From NCBI GenBank assembly GCA_020466095.1, contig CM035806.1:60047048-60111047 (forward strand): a DNA stretch of 64,000 nt. The letters run 5' to 3'. Numbering within the stretch: the first letter of the stretch is position 1; the number at the start of each line of letters is the position of its first letter. Both the position numbers and the translations under genes were made by a program. Origin of the DNA: Chlorops oryzae (Eukaryota > Arthropoda > Insecta > Diptera > Chloropidae). The notes under the pieces are model-generated. The model did not search any database. It had not been told where the DNA came from and saw nothing but the letters and a program-made list of their open reading frames with translations. This document shows, piece by piece, positions 43,801 through 57,000 of this stretch.

Positions 43801-43891
43801 TGCGATTTTGCTTTGATTTAAATACGTCCAACATAAAAACTTAGTTTTACGGAGCTCGATGTTTTTAAATCAGAAGGAACCTAACAGTGCG
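40831..43891. other. No recognised gene; simple repeats
   Basis: Short frames only. A GACC/GAAC simple repeat lies at 42895-42935 and an (AAAAC)n-like run at 43286-43340. At 41990-42135 the minus strand has a cysteine-rich frame (KMCQTCWLIGRAGVLGIM) ending near a good donor-like GTGAGT, which might be a lone exon. Confidence 0.4.
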
Positions 43892-44297
43892 ACTCGACGT
43901 GCGATGGTTCATCGCATACCATCTGTCAAATTTTATGGTATGCGATGGCAGCAGGTAGAGAGATTTTTTTGAGTGGGCAAATTTCGGTATGCGATGAGCA
44001 TTTGAAGATGGCATTCAGCGAGAAAATTCGCTATATAGAAGCTCTAAAACATTGAAAGGGATGCAAGATTTGTTAAATCAAGAGCAAGAAAGAAAAAAAA
44101 CCCGACATTCTGGGTAAATCCGTTCTTTCAGGAAAGAGAACAACATAAAAAAAAATCAAAAGAGACAGCCCATCGCAAGCGATAGATGGCATACGATATC
44201 GCAAGCTATATCTCGCATTCGATCAGCTATGAGCGGTCTCCACTTGCGATCTATTGCATACTTTCGATCGCATGCTATGAACCATCGCACGTCGAGA
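43892..44297. mobile_element. Palindromic MITE with CTCGACGTGCGATGG ends
   Basis: CTCGACGTGCGATGGTTCAT (43893) has its inverted copy ATGAACCATCGCACGTCGAG (ends 44296). Internal GCATACGATAT / GCGATGG words repeat on both strands. Confidence 0.7.
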
Positions 44298-44453
44298 CTT
44301 TAAGTAAGACATTACCGCCTTAGTAGACTAAATAAAAGCGCACTTTTAAAAATTCAGTTTTTTAAATTTTCAAAATCAATTTTCCTAAACTTTGCTTTTT
44401 TCATATAGACTACAACTTACGAACGACGATTTTTCCTCTTTTTTTGTAATAAC

Positions 44454-45482
44454 TAGGGATCGGATTTTACATATTTAAAATTTATTTTATTTTTTAAAAT
44501 ATTTAGGGCCAATATTACCAAGCATATTTAAAAAATTTTTTAAATTAAAATTAAAATCTTTTAAAAATAAATTCCATTTTCAATATCGCAATTTTTTAAG
44601 CATCGAAATTTACGGCAGCGCCGTCTACTTCCAGGGCTGTGAGTACATTTGACAGCTGATTAGGTCGTTATTTTTAAAAACGGATTCTATAAAGAGCCAT
44701 TTTCACGATGGTTTCGTACTCCAAATTGCTGCGCTGTGACTCCAAAGCTTTTAGTCCTGTCTATCGTATTGTGTTATTTCCAAAACTGCATTTGTTTGGA
44801 AACTTATTTCTTTCAATTTTTGCAAACAGCTGGTTTTTGTAAACCGAACTCAAATTTGATATCATATTTAAACGCAGTGCCGAGGTGATTTAAAATATTT
44901 TTAAATTTTTTTTAAACATTGGAATGGTAAAAACCAAAAGCGGATTTTTATTTAAAAAAATTTTTAAATATGCTTGGTAATATTGGCCCTTAACATAATT
45001 TGCATACGAAATATTTTAAAAATATTTTTACATATTTCTTAACATTTTCAAAAATTATAAATATGAGCGCAGTAGGCGTTTGCATTTAACAATAAATTTC
45101 ACACACCAACTGGCACAATTCAAAAACATTTTCATCACATTTTTCATGTTTGACGAAAACGTCAGTTTCTCCACACTAACTAGATTTTAAAAAAAAATTC
45201 AATTTCAATATTTTGAAACAACCCATCAAACATTTCAGGAGTGTTTATATTTATGAGTCCAAAATGAGTCCGCAATTTTTAAAAAATATGCAGCTCAGAA
45301 ATATGAGTCCAAAGTGAGTCTAAATATGATGTTAACATCAAAATATTAGACGTATTTTTTACATATATTCTACATATTTTTTAATATTTTTTCAAATATG
45401 AAGAATATTTAAAATATTAAAAAAAAAAACATATTTTACATATTTTTAAAATTTTTTTGAAATATGTAAAATCCGATCCCTA
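44454..45482. mobile_element. hAT MITE, perfect 8 bp target duplication
   Basis: TAGGGATCGGATTTTACATA and its inverted copy bound 1029 bases, flanked by GTAATAAC on both sides (44446-44453 and 45483-45490). There is no transposase. A second element (44506-44989) is nested inside. Confidence 0.88.
44506..44989. mobile_element. Nested Harbinger-type MITE
   Basis: GGGCCAATATTACCAAGCAT and its inverted copy bound 484 bases, flanked by TTA on both sides (44503-44505 and 44990-44992). Inversion extends through AATATGCTTGG and long A/T runs. Confidence 0.75.
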
Positions 45483-45490
45483 GTAATAAC

Positions 45491-46590
45491 ACTTCTCAAC
45501 AGCAAAGAGTATATCACTATGAGCATAGTGATTCGGCCCCAAAAACCTATTTCGACGAAAGTTATGTTGCTATTTAGGTCAATGCAAAACATTTAATTTG
45601 CGCCGAATTTTGGCTCTCCACCTCTTATAGTCCTTGAATATCCTTGAAAAAATAGTTTTTTTCATAGCAATTTAAAAAAAATCATATATAAAAAAATTCT
45701 AAAGATAGAATGTTCATTCAGAAGCCCAATATTTTCAAAAAATTTTGCTAAAACCAATATATGCTCTCATGGAAGGATATTTTTTCATCATAATTTTTTT
45801 GTTGTTCCAGAAGTGGTACAATTCACGCAAAAAAACATGAAAATATAATTTTATGTCAAGATTAAGTGTGTTAAGTTTCAATACGCAAAGCGGCATGCAC
45901 CATTCTTAAAAATAGAAAATTAAAAAAAAAATGTTGCATACTTCTCGGGTATACCTGTGATCAAAGAATATGTAATGATATCATTACATATTCTTTGGTA
46001 TTATCTAAAATCACTGTAGAAAGCATTTTTAAGGTTCCTGTAACGAAGTGTCCTTGAGATATCCTTGAAAGATATTTTTTTGGTTATGGTAATGATGAAA
46101 CAAACGTTGGCTGATGCTAATATAAAAGGGAATAACAAATATATTTTTTTTATTTTGCACTCAGAACAATATTTACATAAAAAAAAAATATCAATCTAGA
46201 TTTTTCAGTGGAATTAGGGAAAATTTGGACCGTGGTTAGACATTTCTGCAGGATTAAACAATTTTTAATTCTTGTTTGTTTGTTACACAAATTCACATGA
46301 TATCTATACGGAAAAATCATATTTACAATAAGCACAACGAGTTCGAATCGAATGCGATTCGAATTCGTTTTGACGTGCAAACTCTTCGCGGTGAGTGTTC
46401 GCGGCGAGCTCGAATCGAATTCGAATTCTTGAGGGAGTCACCTTTATACGCGATTCGCATTTTTGTCGTATTTTTTATCGTTTATGAATCGCGCGCGATT
46501 CGTATTTTGCTATCGTTTTGCTATCTCGTTTTATTCAAATTTTTTATCATATTTTTATATTTTAATTAATTTTTATTTTTAATGTAAAAT
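45491..46590. other. No gene; one perfect palindrome
   Basis: At 45962-45997 CAAAGAATATGTAATGAT is followed at once by its perfect reverse complement, a 36 bp loop-free palindrome. ATTCGAATCG-type words at 46330-46500 resemble the MITE family at 46789. Confidence 0.55.
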
Positions 46591-47180
46591 GCATGATACA
46601 AGAAAACAAGATAGCGCCACATGAGAGAGAAAACGTCAAAAACTCAAAATCGCGATTCGTTGTTGTTGTTTCCTATGTTAAACCGGCTTTTTACTTTTTT
46701 GAATAGCATGGGAAACAACAACAATTTCTCGCTCAGTGACGTCACAAACAGCAAATTAAAAAAAATCTTGCATACTTCTCGGGTATACCTGTGATTGATA
46801 TGCATCAATCCCAATAAACACAAATACGATAACGAATTCGAAACGAATTCGCGGAAGGCAATTTTCGCGGTATCGCGCTTTTATCGTATTTTCTTTTCAA
46901 ATCGAATTCGATTCGAAGAGAAAATGCGATAACAATTCGAATCGTTTGCTACGAGCTTTTATTTGAATTTTTATCGCATTTTCTCTTCGAATCGAATTTG
47001 AAACAAACAGAAAATTCGATAAAAACGCGATATCGCCTTCCGCCAAATTGATTCGAATTCGTTTAATGCGATTCGCGCTGAATGAATTCGATTCGATTCG
47101 AGTTCGTTATCGTATTTGTGTTTATTGGGATTGATGCATATCAATCACAGGCATGATACAAGAAAACAAGATAGCGCCAT
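46591..47180 (+). repeat. Direct repeat flanking the MITE
   Basis: GCATGATACAAGAAAACAAG followed by ATAGCGCCA occurs at 46591-46619 and 47151-47179. AGCATGGGAAACAACAACAAT (46707) is inverted at 47253-47273. Confidence 0.6.
46789..47153. mobile_element. MITE with CCTGTGATTGATATGCATCA ends
   Basis: The inverted ends continue through CCCAATAAACACAAATACGA. The interior is packed with GAATTCGAATCG- and AAAATGCGATAA-type words on both strands. It is a larger relative of 37881-38018. Confidence 0.7.
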
Positions 47181-49811
47181 TTCGGGTACCGCTATTTTGA
47201 AGCATGCTCTCAGAGAGCGAAAATGACGAAATACATAAAAGAGAGAGCGGCATTGTTGTTGTTTCCCATGCTATTCTACGACTTTTTATCTTAAAATCCC
47301 AATATTTCTTTTAATTTTTATTATTTATCATCAATTTTTGCATTAGTATGTAGAGAAATGTTGCAAGAAAAATTAAAAATTCAGGTTTCGTAAAATAATA
47401 ACTTTTTCATGCATAATTTCTTGTTCAAAGTTGCACTAGTGCGATGGTTGAAAAATTTTTGTAAAAGCTCTTTCGGTCTAGCTGCGTCGGAGCGATCGCA
47501 TAGTAACCCAGCCGGAATTGTGCTCGAACACGTGCATAGCACAAGGAATGATGTGCACAGCACGGTGCTTACGGTTTGCTTTTTGATGTCAATACACAAT
47601 ACTGGATATGAAGTGTATCTGTTGATTCACTTTGTGAATCGTTTCATGCACAAAACGTTTTTATTTTGGCCTACCTACTTTGTCATAACCTCGTGCTTAC
47701 ACACCATAACTCCCGGCTGGGAAGCTGAAGTGCGGACGTTTTTTGCTCTTGTTTATAAAAAACAGCGGAAAAAGTTCCGACACTCCGCTCGCAATGTTAT
47801 CGCCATTATCAACATAGCAAAGCTATAAAATATAGCTGCAACTTCGGCCAAAAGGCGGTTACGTTGGAAAGTAACGGTGGTACCACGCAACTAACCAATT
47901 TTGACCATATTACCCTAGTGTGGTTCACAAAACACTATTACTTTGACGGGAGTTCGTATAGTTCTTATGGCTGAATAGGATGCATGACAACAAATGCTGA
48001 CACGTTTTCCATGCAACTTTTATCAACCAATTGTTAACTGAAAGTTGCCATTTTATATACGCAATGTTATTTTCTACCAAACATTTGCGCTTTAAAACGA
48101 AGTTGCAGCTATAATGTTCTTACTTCAATGAGACAAAATGCATCGAAGATCAAAGCCATTAATCATGAAAACCAAAAGGTAATTTCTGATTTATATGCGT
48201 ATGACTCGAAAGAAAACGCTATCTGTTACGATAATATTCGAAATCATAAAATCCGAACCTGATCGGTTACCGTTAATAGTACCAGCAATTGTAAAGTGCT
48301 CTTTTGAATGTTCAAAGGATCGTATTCATTGAAATGAAAAACGTTGAATTTTTTGAATGGAAAATATTTCTATTTTCGTGCTATTTTTGCTTCAAACATT
48401 TCGTTTACACTGTCCTGCAACCAAAAAATTATCATACAAAATATAATCTAAGAGTAATGTTCTTAGAATGTTCTGAAAACATAGATATTCTGAAATCAGT
48501 AGCAGCAAATCTAATAACGTTGACATTTCACGACTTTTAGTATAACTTCAAATTAATTTGAAAAACCGATCTGTAATCATCAAGCATTGAAAACAACAAC
48601 AAAACTGTTAAGTTTCTAACAAAGTTTTGGGGTAATTTGAAATATTTCTTTTGCTTTTATGGCATTTCGCTTAACAAGAATGAAAATGTTTGACGCTTAA
48701 ATTCAATATAAGAAATTTCTCAATTTATTCTTGTTATTAAATAATTGATTGATGTGCATATTTTTCAGTAATATCTAAAAGCGTTTATTTTACCGATCGA
48801 AAATAAGAAGTCATACGGGGCAATCATTTTCGATTTTAAATCTAAGCGATTGTCTTTTTTTAACCGAAGTGTTGCAGGTATCATTAGCTTGTGCGAATCT
48901 TTACTTTGGTGAAATAACTTGAGAATTCGATACATACATATAAAATATCAAATAAAATTATGAACATAAAATTCGTAATGTGTTTCCGTCGTCAATTCGT
49001 CCGTGTCGTGTGAAGATTGTGACTCAAACTTCTTTAAAGCTGAACCAAGCAAAAAACGAATTTTGATAATTTTCTCCAAGTGGCTAAGTCAAAATTGGTG
49101 AATCCTTCCCACTGGGCCACGCCAATGAATTTATTGGTTTTCAGAGCTAAAATGCTGTAGATTGACTCACGTGAAATTTTTTGTAATCAATTTATTTCTG
49201 AGAAATTCAATTTTCTATGTGAGATGCCACGACGCCGCGTTTATTTCTTTTTATAACGTTTACATGTTTTTCCTGTACGCCAACTTTGTAGGCTCATTTG
49301 ATAAACAACAATCAGGTCAAATTTGATTTGATTCCCGTATTTTCTTCACATTGGTGCATATGAATCGAAATGCATACTTCCCTGCCATTGCTTCACATAT
49401 CCTCTCTACAAAGGTTTTTTATGATTTGGTAAATGAATTTTATAATAAAAAGTTATAATGACAAACATTCTTTACATTGATTGGTTCTTATGCAAAACTT
49501 GTTAAAAACGTAATCAATTGAATTTTCATGTGAGGCGACGTTATAAGTTATCGGATAGATTTTTATCTTAAGATTGATTTTCCTACAAATTTACTCATAA
49601 TTCCCTTTAGATACTCTGAATATTGTTTTATTTGAATATATTTTTAAATTGGATTATTGCTTATAAGTTCAGTAATATTAAAAAAGGCCCGTTTGTTTCA
49701 TATAAGCAGTTTTGGATTTCGTAAAATAAGAATCTAGATCTTCTATTAAAAAATTATTTTTCAGAAAAAAATACCGTTTGTTCTTGTCAAAAAAGTTATT
49801 TTTTTCTATTT
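47181..49811. other. No recognised gene
   Basis: One plus-strand frame (47409-47828, 139 codons) is open but has no family features, no signal peptide and no splice context that convinces me. Confidence 0.4.
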
Positions 49812-50165
49812 TTTATACCCAGCGTATGCGGGGTATATTAGTTTTGTGCGAATCTTGTAACAGGGAGAATTAAGCTCCTGAGATATAGATAAATATATAT
49901 AGAAATGATCAGGATCAAAAACTGAATCGATTAAGACATGTCCGTCTGTCCGTCCGTCTGTCCGTCTGTCCGACCGCCCGTGGTCGGATCTCTTCCGAAA
50001 CGGCTGAACCAATGAAGTCGAAATTTGGTACACATGTATATCGGGGTCCAAGTATAGTCCTAAGTAAAAATGGGAGACATCCGCCCACTGCCACGCCCAC
50101 AAATGAATTTATTGTGTTTTCAGTAAAATGCTTGTAACTTGCGACTTTAGCTTTCTTACTTGTTA
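49812..50165 (+). repeat. Family B interspersed repeat, short copy
   Basis: It runs TATACCCAGCGTATGCGGGG, GATCAGGATCAAAAACTGA, a CCGTCTGTCCGTCCGTC block, GTCGAAATTTGGTACACA, CACTGCCACGCCCACAAATG, and ends CTTTAGCTTTCTTACTTGTT. The middle is deleted relative to 15141-15725. Confidence 0.75.
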
Positions 50166-50314
50166 TAGCTTAAATTTAAAAATTATTCACAAACAAAATT
50201 TTCGGTTCCTATGTGAGATTTAAATTTTAAGTGTTAAAAATATCTCACTTTCACTGAGATATATCAATGAGATTTATTTGCTTGGGTTTCTTAATAACTC
50301 TTATACGGGCATGT

Positions 50315-50526
50315 CATTGGATTCCCTTTCCCCAAAATTTGGGGAAAGGGAATTTCGTTCCTCCAATATTTTGAAGAATGTATGGAAATTTTGAAAGAAA
50401 TGACATTGTCAAAAACAAAGGAGCGGCTATACGATAAAATTTTCGAATTAAAAAGTTTCGAACATATTTAAATTCCCGAGTATTTATTTCAATTTCCCGG
50501 GGAAATGAATTCTCGGGAATCCAATC
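50315..50526. repeat. Palindromic repeat with nested hairpin
   Basis: ATTGGATTCCC and GGGAATCCAAT are the inverted ends. A 33 bp hairpin, ATTCCCTTTCCCC then GGGGAAAGGGAAT with an AAAATTT centre, lies at 50321-50353. Confidence 0.55.
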
Positions 50527-50687
50527 ACACACCTGATAAAATGAGAAAACTAAGGAACTGTTGAATATAAAAGTTTTTTGAAAAAAATTTTTTTAAATGG
50601 AAACGTAGCAGAAAGAGTTTGGGTTTTCCTTTTGTGGGCATACGACCTTATGAAGATCATTACAAAAAAAAGTTTTTATTAAAAACG

Positions 50688-51050
50688 ATGGGAAGGAAGG
50701 CAAATGAGAGCATCCGCCAGTTTAACATATTCGATGCGAAAAGCCTAAAATCGATATGTAAGGTCTGTAATACAATCTTGAGTGGAAGACACATGACCAA
50801 CTTGAAGAGGCACCTAGAAACGAAGCATACATCCTTGATGCAGGATTACTTGTCATCATTGAAGGACGAAAACGAATTACGCCCCAAGAAAATCAAAATT
50901 TCGTATGAGGTGAATAAGGAAAAATTTATTGATTCCTTGGTTAAAATTGTAAGTAAGGATGGAAGGCCATTTGTGCATTTAGAGAGCGAGGGGTTCCAAG
51001 AAATTGTCACTCCAATATTCAACTTCAAAAAACGCTTTATTATAATTTAA
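50688..51050 (+). pseudogene. BED-finger hAT transposase N-terminal fragment
   Basis: The frame opens MGRKANESIRQFNIFDAKS and has a BED-type zinc finger CKVCNTILSGRHMTNLKRH then LETKH (C-x2-C-xn-H-x4-H). It continues to KFIDSLVKIVSKDGRPFVHL, the segment that leads into the RNase H-like core in hAT proteins. It stops after about 120 residues with a short unrelated tail (KKRFIII), and no core follows in any frame I checked. An in-frame ATG at 50619 would add 23 residues. A domesticated short BED protein is possible, but truncation is likelier. Confidence 0.65.
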
Positions 51051-54000
51051 TAGGTGTTTTTTCTTCACTTATTGAACTTATCGCTATCGCTATATTTAAT
51101 ACGCATTGGAATCAAATTCTTTATCGAAGTTCTATATCAGAAGTAAAAAACTTTCTCTTCATAAAGTGAGATATTTTTTCTCTGTCTGTAATATCTCTCA
51201 CAAACCGTGAGAAATTTTTATTTGAAAAGAATTGAGGTTTCTATCTGAGAAAAACCAAAAACCTGTTTTGTCAAAAAAATGTATTTCTATTTCAGACTTT
51301 TCTTTTTCTGTCGTCATTTAAGAATTATTTTGTAACTTTTTGAAAAGGTTGAGATTTTCATGCGACCTCTGGTTTTTAGTTCACTATAGCTCAAAAATTA
51401 AGACACTGATTGTGACAAATGATATATCGTTTCAAAGGGGAGAGTTTTCTGTTTTAGACTAATAATATTTTATGTTATTTAGGCCGGCAGTTTTTGAGTT
51501 CTTTGGCAAAATCTCATAAAGGAACCAAAAAACACGTTTCTTGCGTATATCTCAGAAACTATTCTTTGGAAGAATAAACGGATATCATTTTCGTGATCAG
51601 CGACCCCAATTTAGTCTAAAAAACGTCATTTCGTCTCTGGTCTTTTTTATTTTTTTTGTAAACTAGTGTTATGAGTCATAAAAGGATAAGCAAAAGACTG
51701 CAAACCTGTTTTTCGTTAACTAAGTTTTGTTTAATTTATAGTGTTCAAAGAGTACCTGTGTTTTCATTTGAAATCTTGAATTTTATTTTACTTGAAAAAC
51801 CCTCAGCAAAATAAAATAAATTATTTCAACTCCATCTGAAAATTCCTTCTGTTATTGCGTTCTAATACATATCGTAGGGAGAACCTTCATTAATAAAAAC
51901 TGCTTACATATCCGGAAACGGGAGAAAAAACAACGCGAAGAAAAGTTAAGATTCACTATATGAGCGCTATTTTTAATTTTGCGAATTTGCTAAGCTCTAC
52001 AAATTAAAGTCGTTCTCTTTGCGTGTCCTTTTGCGATGAAGAAAGCTTGTGTAGTTTTGTTCGATGTGCTTACAAAGCACATTTTGAATTATAGTATCAC
52101 CATGAACACAAACACACATAAAGACACATCTAAAGTGTGTCAATCGAACGGTAAGAGCCTAATTGCTTGCCTAATTTAATGTTAAATTAGAAAGTCGTAA
52201 TTTTAGCATTTGTCCTCGATGTACTTAATTTGCATTGATTTGACATTATGGAATTAATGTTTTTGTAAATTTCTTGGGAATTTCTATTGCTTTTGTTGTT
52301 TCCACATTCCACTTTGCTTATTACTCTTTTCGTAATCGCATTCAACGGAACAGCCAAGGCAATTATAGTAAGCAGTTTCACATGGAAGAAGACATTAATC
52401 TTTTACGCTTACGTTTCTCGGGGTAAAAAGAAAAATGCCGGACAAGATGGCGCCATCTCCATATCTTCTACGAGAATCTTCTTAAAGATCATCGCTTAAA
52501 CACCTGGTTATTAACGATTTTCCTATACAACAAAGAAGTACTTTGGCTAACTTTCGCTACTTGAACGCATACGCTTTATTACAAGTAATGGGACTCATAG
52601 GGTCGCATTTAAATCATACATTTTCTATATTTCTGTCGACCTGTCATCGAAATTTCAAATCTGATTTACTTTCTTCAAAAGAATGTGCTCGTTACTTCCT
52701 TTCAATTAACTTTAACAGCGTTGAACCCTTTATGAAAAAACATGATTTTATTGATTCAATTTGAAACTAATTGAATTTATGTTTGACCTCAGCTTTGCAA
52801 ATCCTTTCAACGGCGCAGTAGAACTACATACGGACAGTGTTTCAAGTTGAAACTTTCAGCTCCATACATTTCTTGGCTTAAAATAGAAGGAGCTATCCTA
52901 GAGCAATGACAATTGTCAAAGAAGTTTCTGTGCATGTAATTACGAAATTTTGAAAAAAAATTAGGACCTACAGACATGCAATTCGGAAGAGAGCTTAATT
53001 TTGTGCTTAAAATATGTAAGAACTTAACGTAAATATGCTGCCACGCTCTTCTTTTGGGCCACGCCTACTCAGAATTGGAAAACAAAACAGTTATGAATCC
53101 TCCCAAAGTCGTATGAAATTTTTTAAGCATTGAAGAATGTTGATTTATTTGTAAAATTTAAATGTGTATTTAATAGTGATGCCACGAATAGTGGATTTGG
53201 CCGTATACCGAAAAAGCGGTCAACCTCTCGGCCGAATAACGAATATTCGGCACGTAGTAAAGACAACTTGGGCCTACTCGAGATTATATGGTGTCAAGCT
53301 GCCGCTGAAAAATTTTCCTACTGTTTACAATGTTTTCAGAGAAAATTAAGAAGAAGCTAGCATTAAATTAAATATTTCTAAAGATTCAAATTCTCGTTAA
53401 TAACATTTTTTACTTTATTATGAGTAGCTAGGTGTCAAAAAAACTGTTTTGCAAAAAATTTATGATTTCGTTAGAGCACACATTTTGTATAAGCTTTTGT
53501 TTGATAATAAATTTTTCATTTGACAAGTTTTTACCCTAAAAGTAGGCTCTAAATTTATTTTTTATTACATTGCAAGTTTGTATGAACTGAAAGTTTGAAA
53601 GTTATATTTGGCGAAACCCTGATCAAACTCCAAAAATTAGAGTCTTTTTTACATACGTATCAAGCATACCGTTTTTTTGCTTTCAATGTGCTGGTTACTT
53701 AATATTAAAAACCAAAACTAAACTCAATTTTCAAACTTTAGGGTCTTGTTGGATACCAAGCCTAATGCAGGGTGATTCTAGTTTTTTTATATTTATCTTT
53801 GACACGAATAATGTAATATAGACAAACATATGAATCTGAATCGATTTAGACATTCGTTGCCTTGTTTTCGATTTCCAATTTAAACCTGTTTTGACACAAT
53901 ATATATATAATAAATCTTTTGAATTGCACCCACATGGCGTGACTGTAACTACAAAAGTACATATTGGAAATAAATTGGTGTCTTCGAACATACGCAAAAT

Positions 54001-57000
54001 AAGACAAGTTTATGTCTTTGATAAAAGGCGTGAACTTCGAAATTGCATAGGTTGACTCAAGGTCTTTGGGAAAGGTGCGGAAATAATTTTACTACTTTCA
54101 CGACAAATAGAAAGCGAAAACATATGCGCAATAATTCAGAGGAAACTATTTAAATGGGCTTGAAAGAACTTTAGCTTTTTACTTTCTTAAGTTAAAAAAC
54201 AAATTAAATTTGTTTAACATAAACAAATACGTTATAATTAAAACAACGAAATTTTAAAAAAGCATAGTTGCTTGAACTCTTTAACACCCTTGTTGGAAAA
54301 TGTGTACTTTAAAAAGGCTAATTAAGTACCTAATTACAACATTCAAAATGAAGTGCACTAAACAGTACTAAAATAAGTACAATGTTATACAAAATATGCC
54401 TTATTTTTGGCTTAACAGGTGATCCAATGAGCTAGGTTCATCGGTGTTCAATAAATCTTTTTCAATAAGTTATAGACTAAGGTATGTTTTTAACGAAAAA
54501 TGTCATTACCATAAAACCGTGATTATAACTAAAATACAATTTTGTTTTTTTTTAATGCAAAAATTTTTTACAAGGTAAAATAAAATATACGTTTTTTTTG
54601 TTAACAATGATTGCACTGTTAAACTATCTAATTAGTTTTTAAATAATCTCTAAATAAATATACATGCATATTTTTATACTTAAACTTGGCCTGATGTTTT
54701 TTACCATATTGCAACATTTTTACTGGATATTGTACTGGACTAAGGTCACTTGATTTTTTGAATATACACTGCTGCGTATCTGATTAAAAATTCTTTTAAC
54801 ATGAGTAAATACTGGTGGTTTTTAAACGCAAACAAGTGGCGGAAATGGAACACTGAAAAAAATATTCAAAATCTTTTATTTGTGAAAAAATTTTTCTCAG
54901 TGTAAAAATTAAAAAAAAATTGTGTACTTCCTTGCTTTTTTTTTACACGCAACTAATTGGATTAGTGCTGACAAATAAAAAAAATAGGATTCATCAAATG
55001 GCTCGCTTATACTTTAATTAAGAATTGTTCGCTAGTGTTATTTGAAATACAATTCTTAAAAAAGTAAATTTCCTCATGAAAGCCGAACCTAGAATTATAA
55101 AAAAGGCCATTTTGCAAGGAATATTGAATTCAACTGGAAAACCAATGATTCAAAACTGAAAACTTATCTTTCCAAAAAAAAAGGGTGTGTCTCTAAAACG
55201 AAACAGTTTTGTTTTTATGATGTCCTTTTGTTACCATATTTGCTGATTTTATTTAAGATCATTGACATAAATTTTTTTAAATTAATTCCTTTTCCATGAA
55301 ATGCCGCTAACGCCGATTTTTTTTAAATTAAAACTACGAAATAATCCGAAACTAAAAAACGATTTTAACATGTTTTGACAGTTTTCAGTTTTCAAAATTT
55401 TTTGAATATCCTATTTATCATGCTGCAGTCTCTCATTTTTTCAACCAATTAAAATGAACATTTTTTCTTGAAATTTAGTTTTACGTAAGATATGAACTAA
55501 AAGACCGGAAAGAAAAATTTGTCAAATGTTAAAAATAAAGTTATGCTATAGTAACTGAACAACAAATGAAGAATATTATTTTTACCTTCTTCATATAAAA
55601 TTTTTTTGAAACGTGACATAGCAAAAATGAAATGAATTCACTTAATTAGCATTGGAACGAAATTCAAAAATTGGCAGCAGACGTTGATTTTTTGCTGTTA
55701 GAAAATATTTGTTTTCATCAGTCGGAAAAATTAATTTATATTTTAAATACATGCAATTACCTGAACTATTGATTGAATCTTTCAACAAAATAAATACCTT
55801 TAGTTTTTTGTATGATTTTTATGTTGTTTTTCAGGATTTCAAACCTAGTGAGTTATTTTTATGATTATTTTATTTTTAGGATTCGAATTTGTCGCTAAAG
55901 TAACCTGTTACATAAAGGAATCTCAATGCAGTTGTCTTACATGTCATTTGAGCACTATTATTGGGGTTCTTAAATTTATCCCTTTTATATGAGACTCTAA
56001 AATCGACTTTGTCTTATCACTCAATCTTAGTAAAAGAAACTTGAAATTTATTTTATGGCTAAGTAAATAGATCACAATAAAAATAAGAGGAATATATAAT
56101 CATTGTCAAATGTTTATATTGTGAAAATGCAGAATTCTTGAACCAATTAACATCAATGATTATTATGGGGTCTTTTGTGCTAATGCATCTCATAAATTGA
56201 TTCGTATAAGGACTAACTTTTAAAGGTAAAGTGATAAGGATACAGATTTTATGGATGGGTATAAAAGTTATTTTGTTTTGCATCAAATGAAAAATGTCTA
56301 GAATTATAAATCACAGCGTAATTATGTATTGCACTTGCTACAAAGATTTTGAAATGCATTTTTTGTTGAGTAGTGTTCATGCTTTTTGTTTTTGGTATTA
56401 AATTTATTATTAATTTTATTTTATTGTACGCGTACTAGTTCGCGTGTGTGATATGCATATTAGTAGTGTAGACGCTTCGTTAGCAAAATGTTGAAGTATA
56501 AACTTGTACCGAGCAGTGCGTATATCTGCATTAAAGGGCAAAACAATTCTGAACACGGTAGAAATGTGAAGATAATGGAAATTTCGGAACATACAAAACA
56601 AAAAGAGAACTTCGAGCTAATCTCGAACAGTGATTGAGCTCAGAAGTTCCAGTTCCATAAATTTGCGAGGTATTCGATTTATCTATTACTTGTTCTCGAG
56701 TCTCTATGTTTGTTGCATAAGTAATAAATTGTTGACTTCAATTCAAATTCATTTTTACAGATTCAATTTTTGATGGAACTTTGTTGACATAGAGGATTCA
56801 ATTATTATTTGTATCGTATGATTTTTGTTATGTGAGATTTTCATGCATATTAAAGATTTTAAAACATTGAAGGTTCAAAAAGTTAATTTAAATTGCTTAG
56901 CCATTGATAAACTACATCTATCGTAGAATTCTTTAATACGACGATAGTTCTATTATATCAGCAGTATAACTTAACAAGACTTCTGAATGGCAAGTGTCTT

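Noticed and set aside
47409..47828. 139-codon plus-strand open frame
   Set aside because: No family motif, no signal peptide or domain, no convincing splice or promoter context; likely chance in repeat-rich DNA.
49806..50102. Open frames with RTDGRTDG / TDRRTDRRT
   Set aside because: Translations of the CCGTCTGTC simple block in a family B repeat.
52287..52499. Plus-strand frame starting with a hydrophobic stretch
   Set aside because: The hydrophobic start could pass for a signal peptide, but no promoter, polyadenylation or family evidence supports it.
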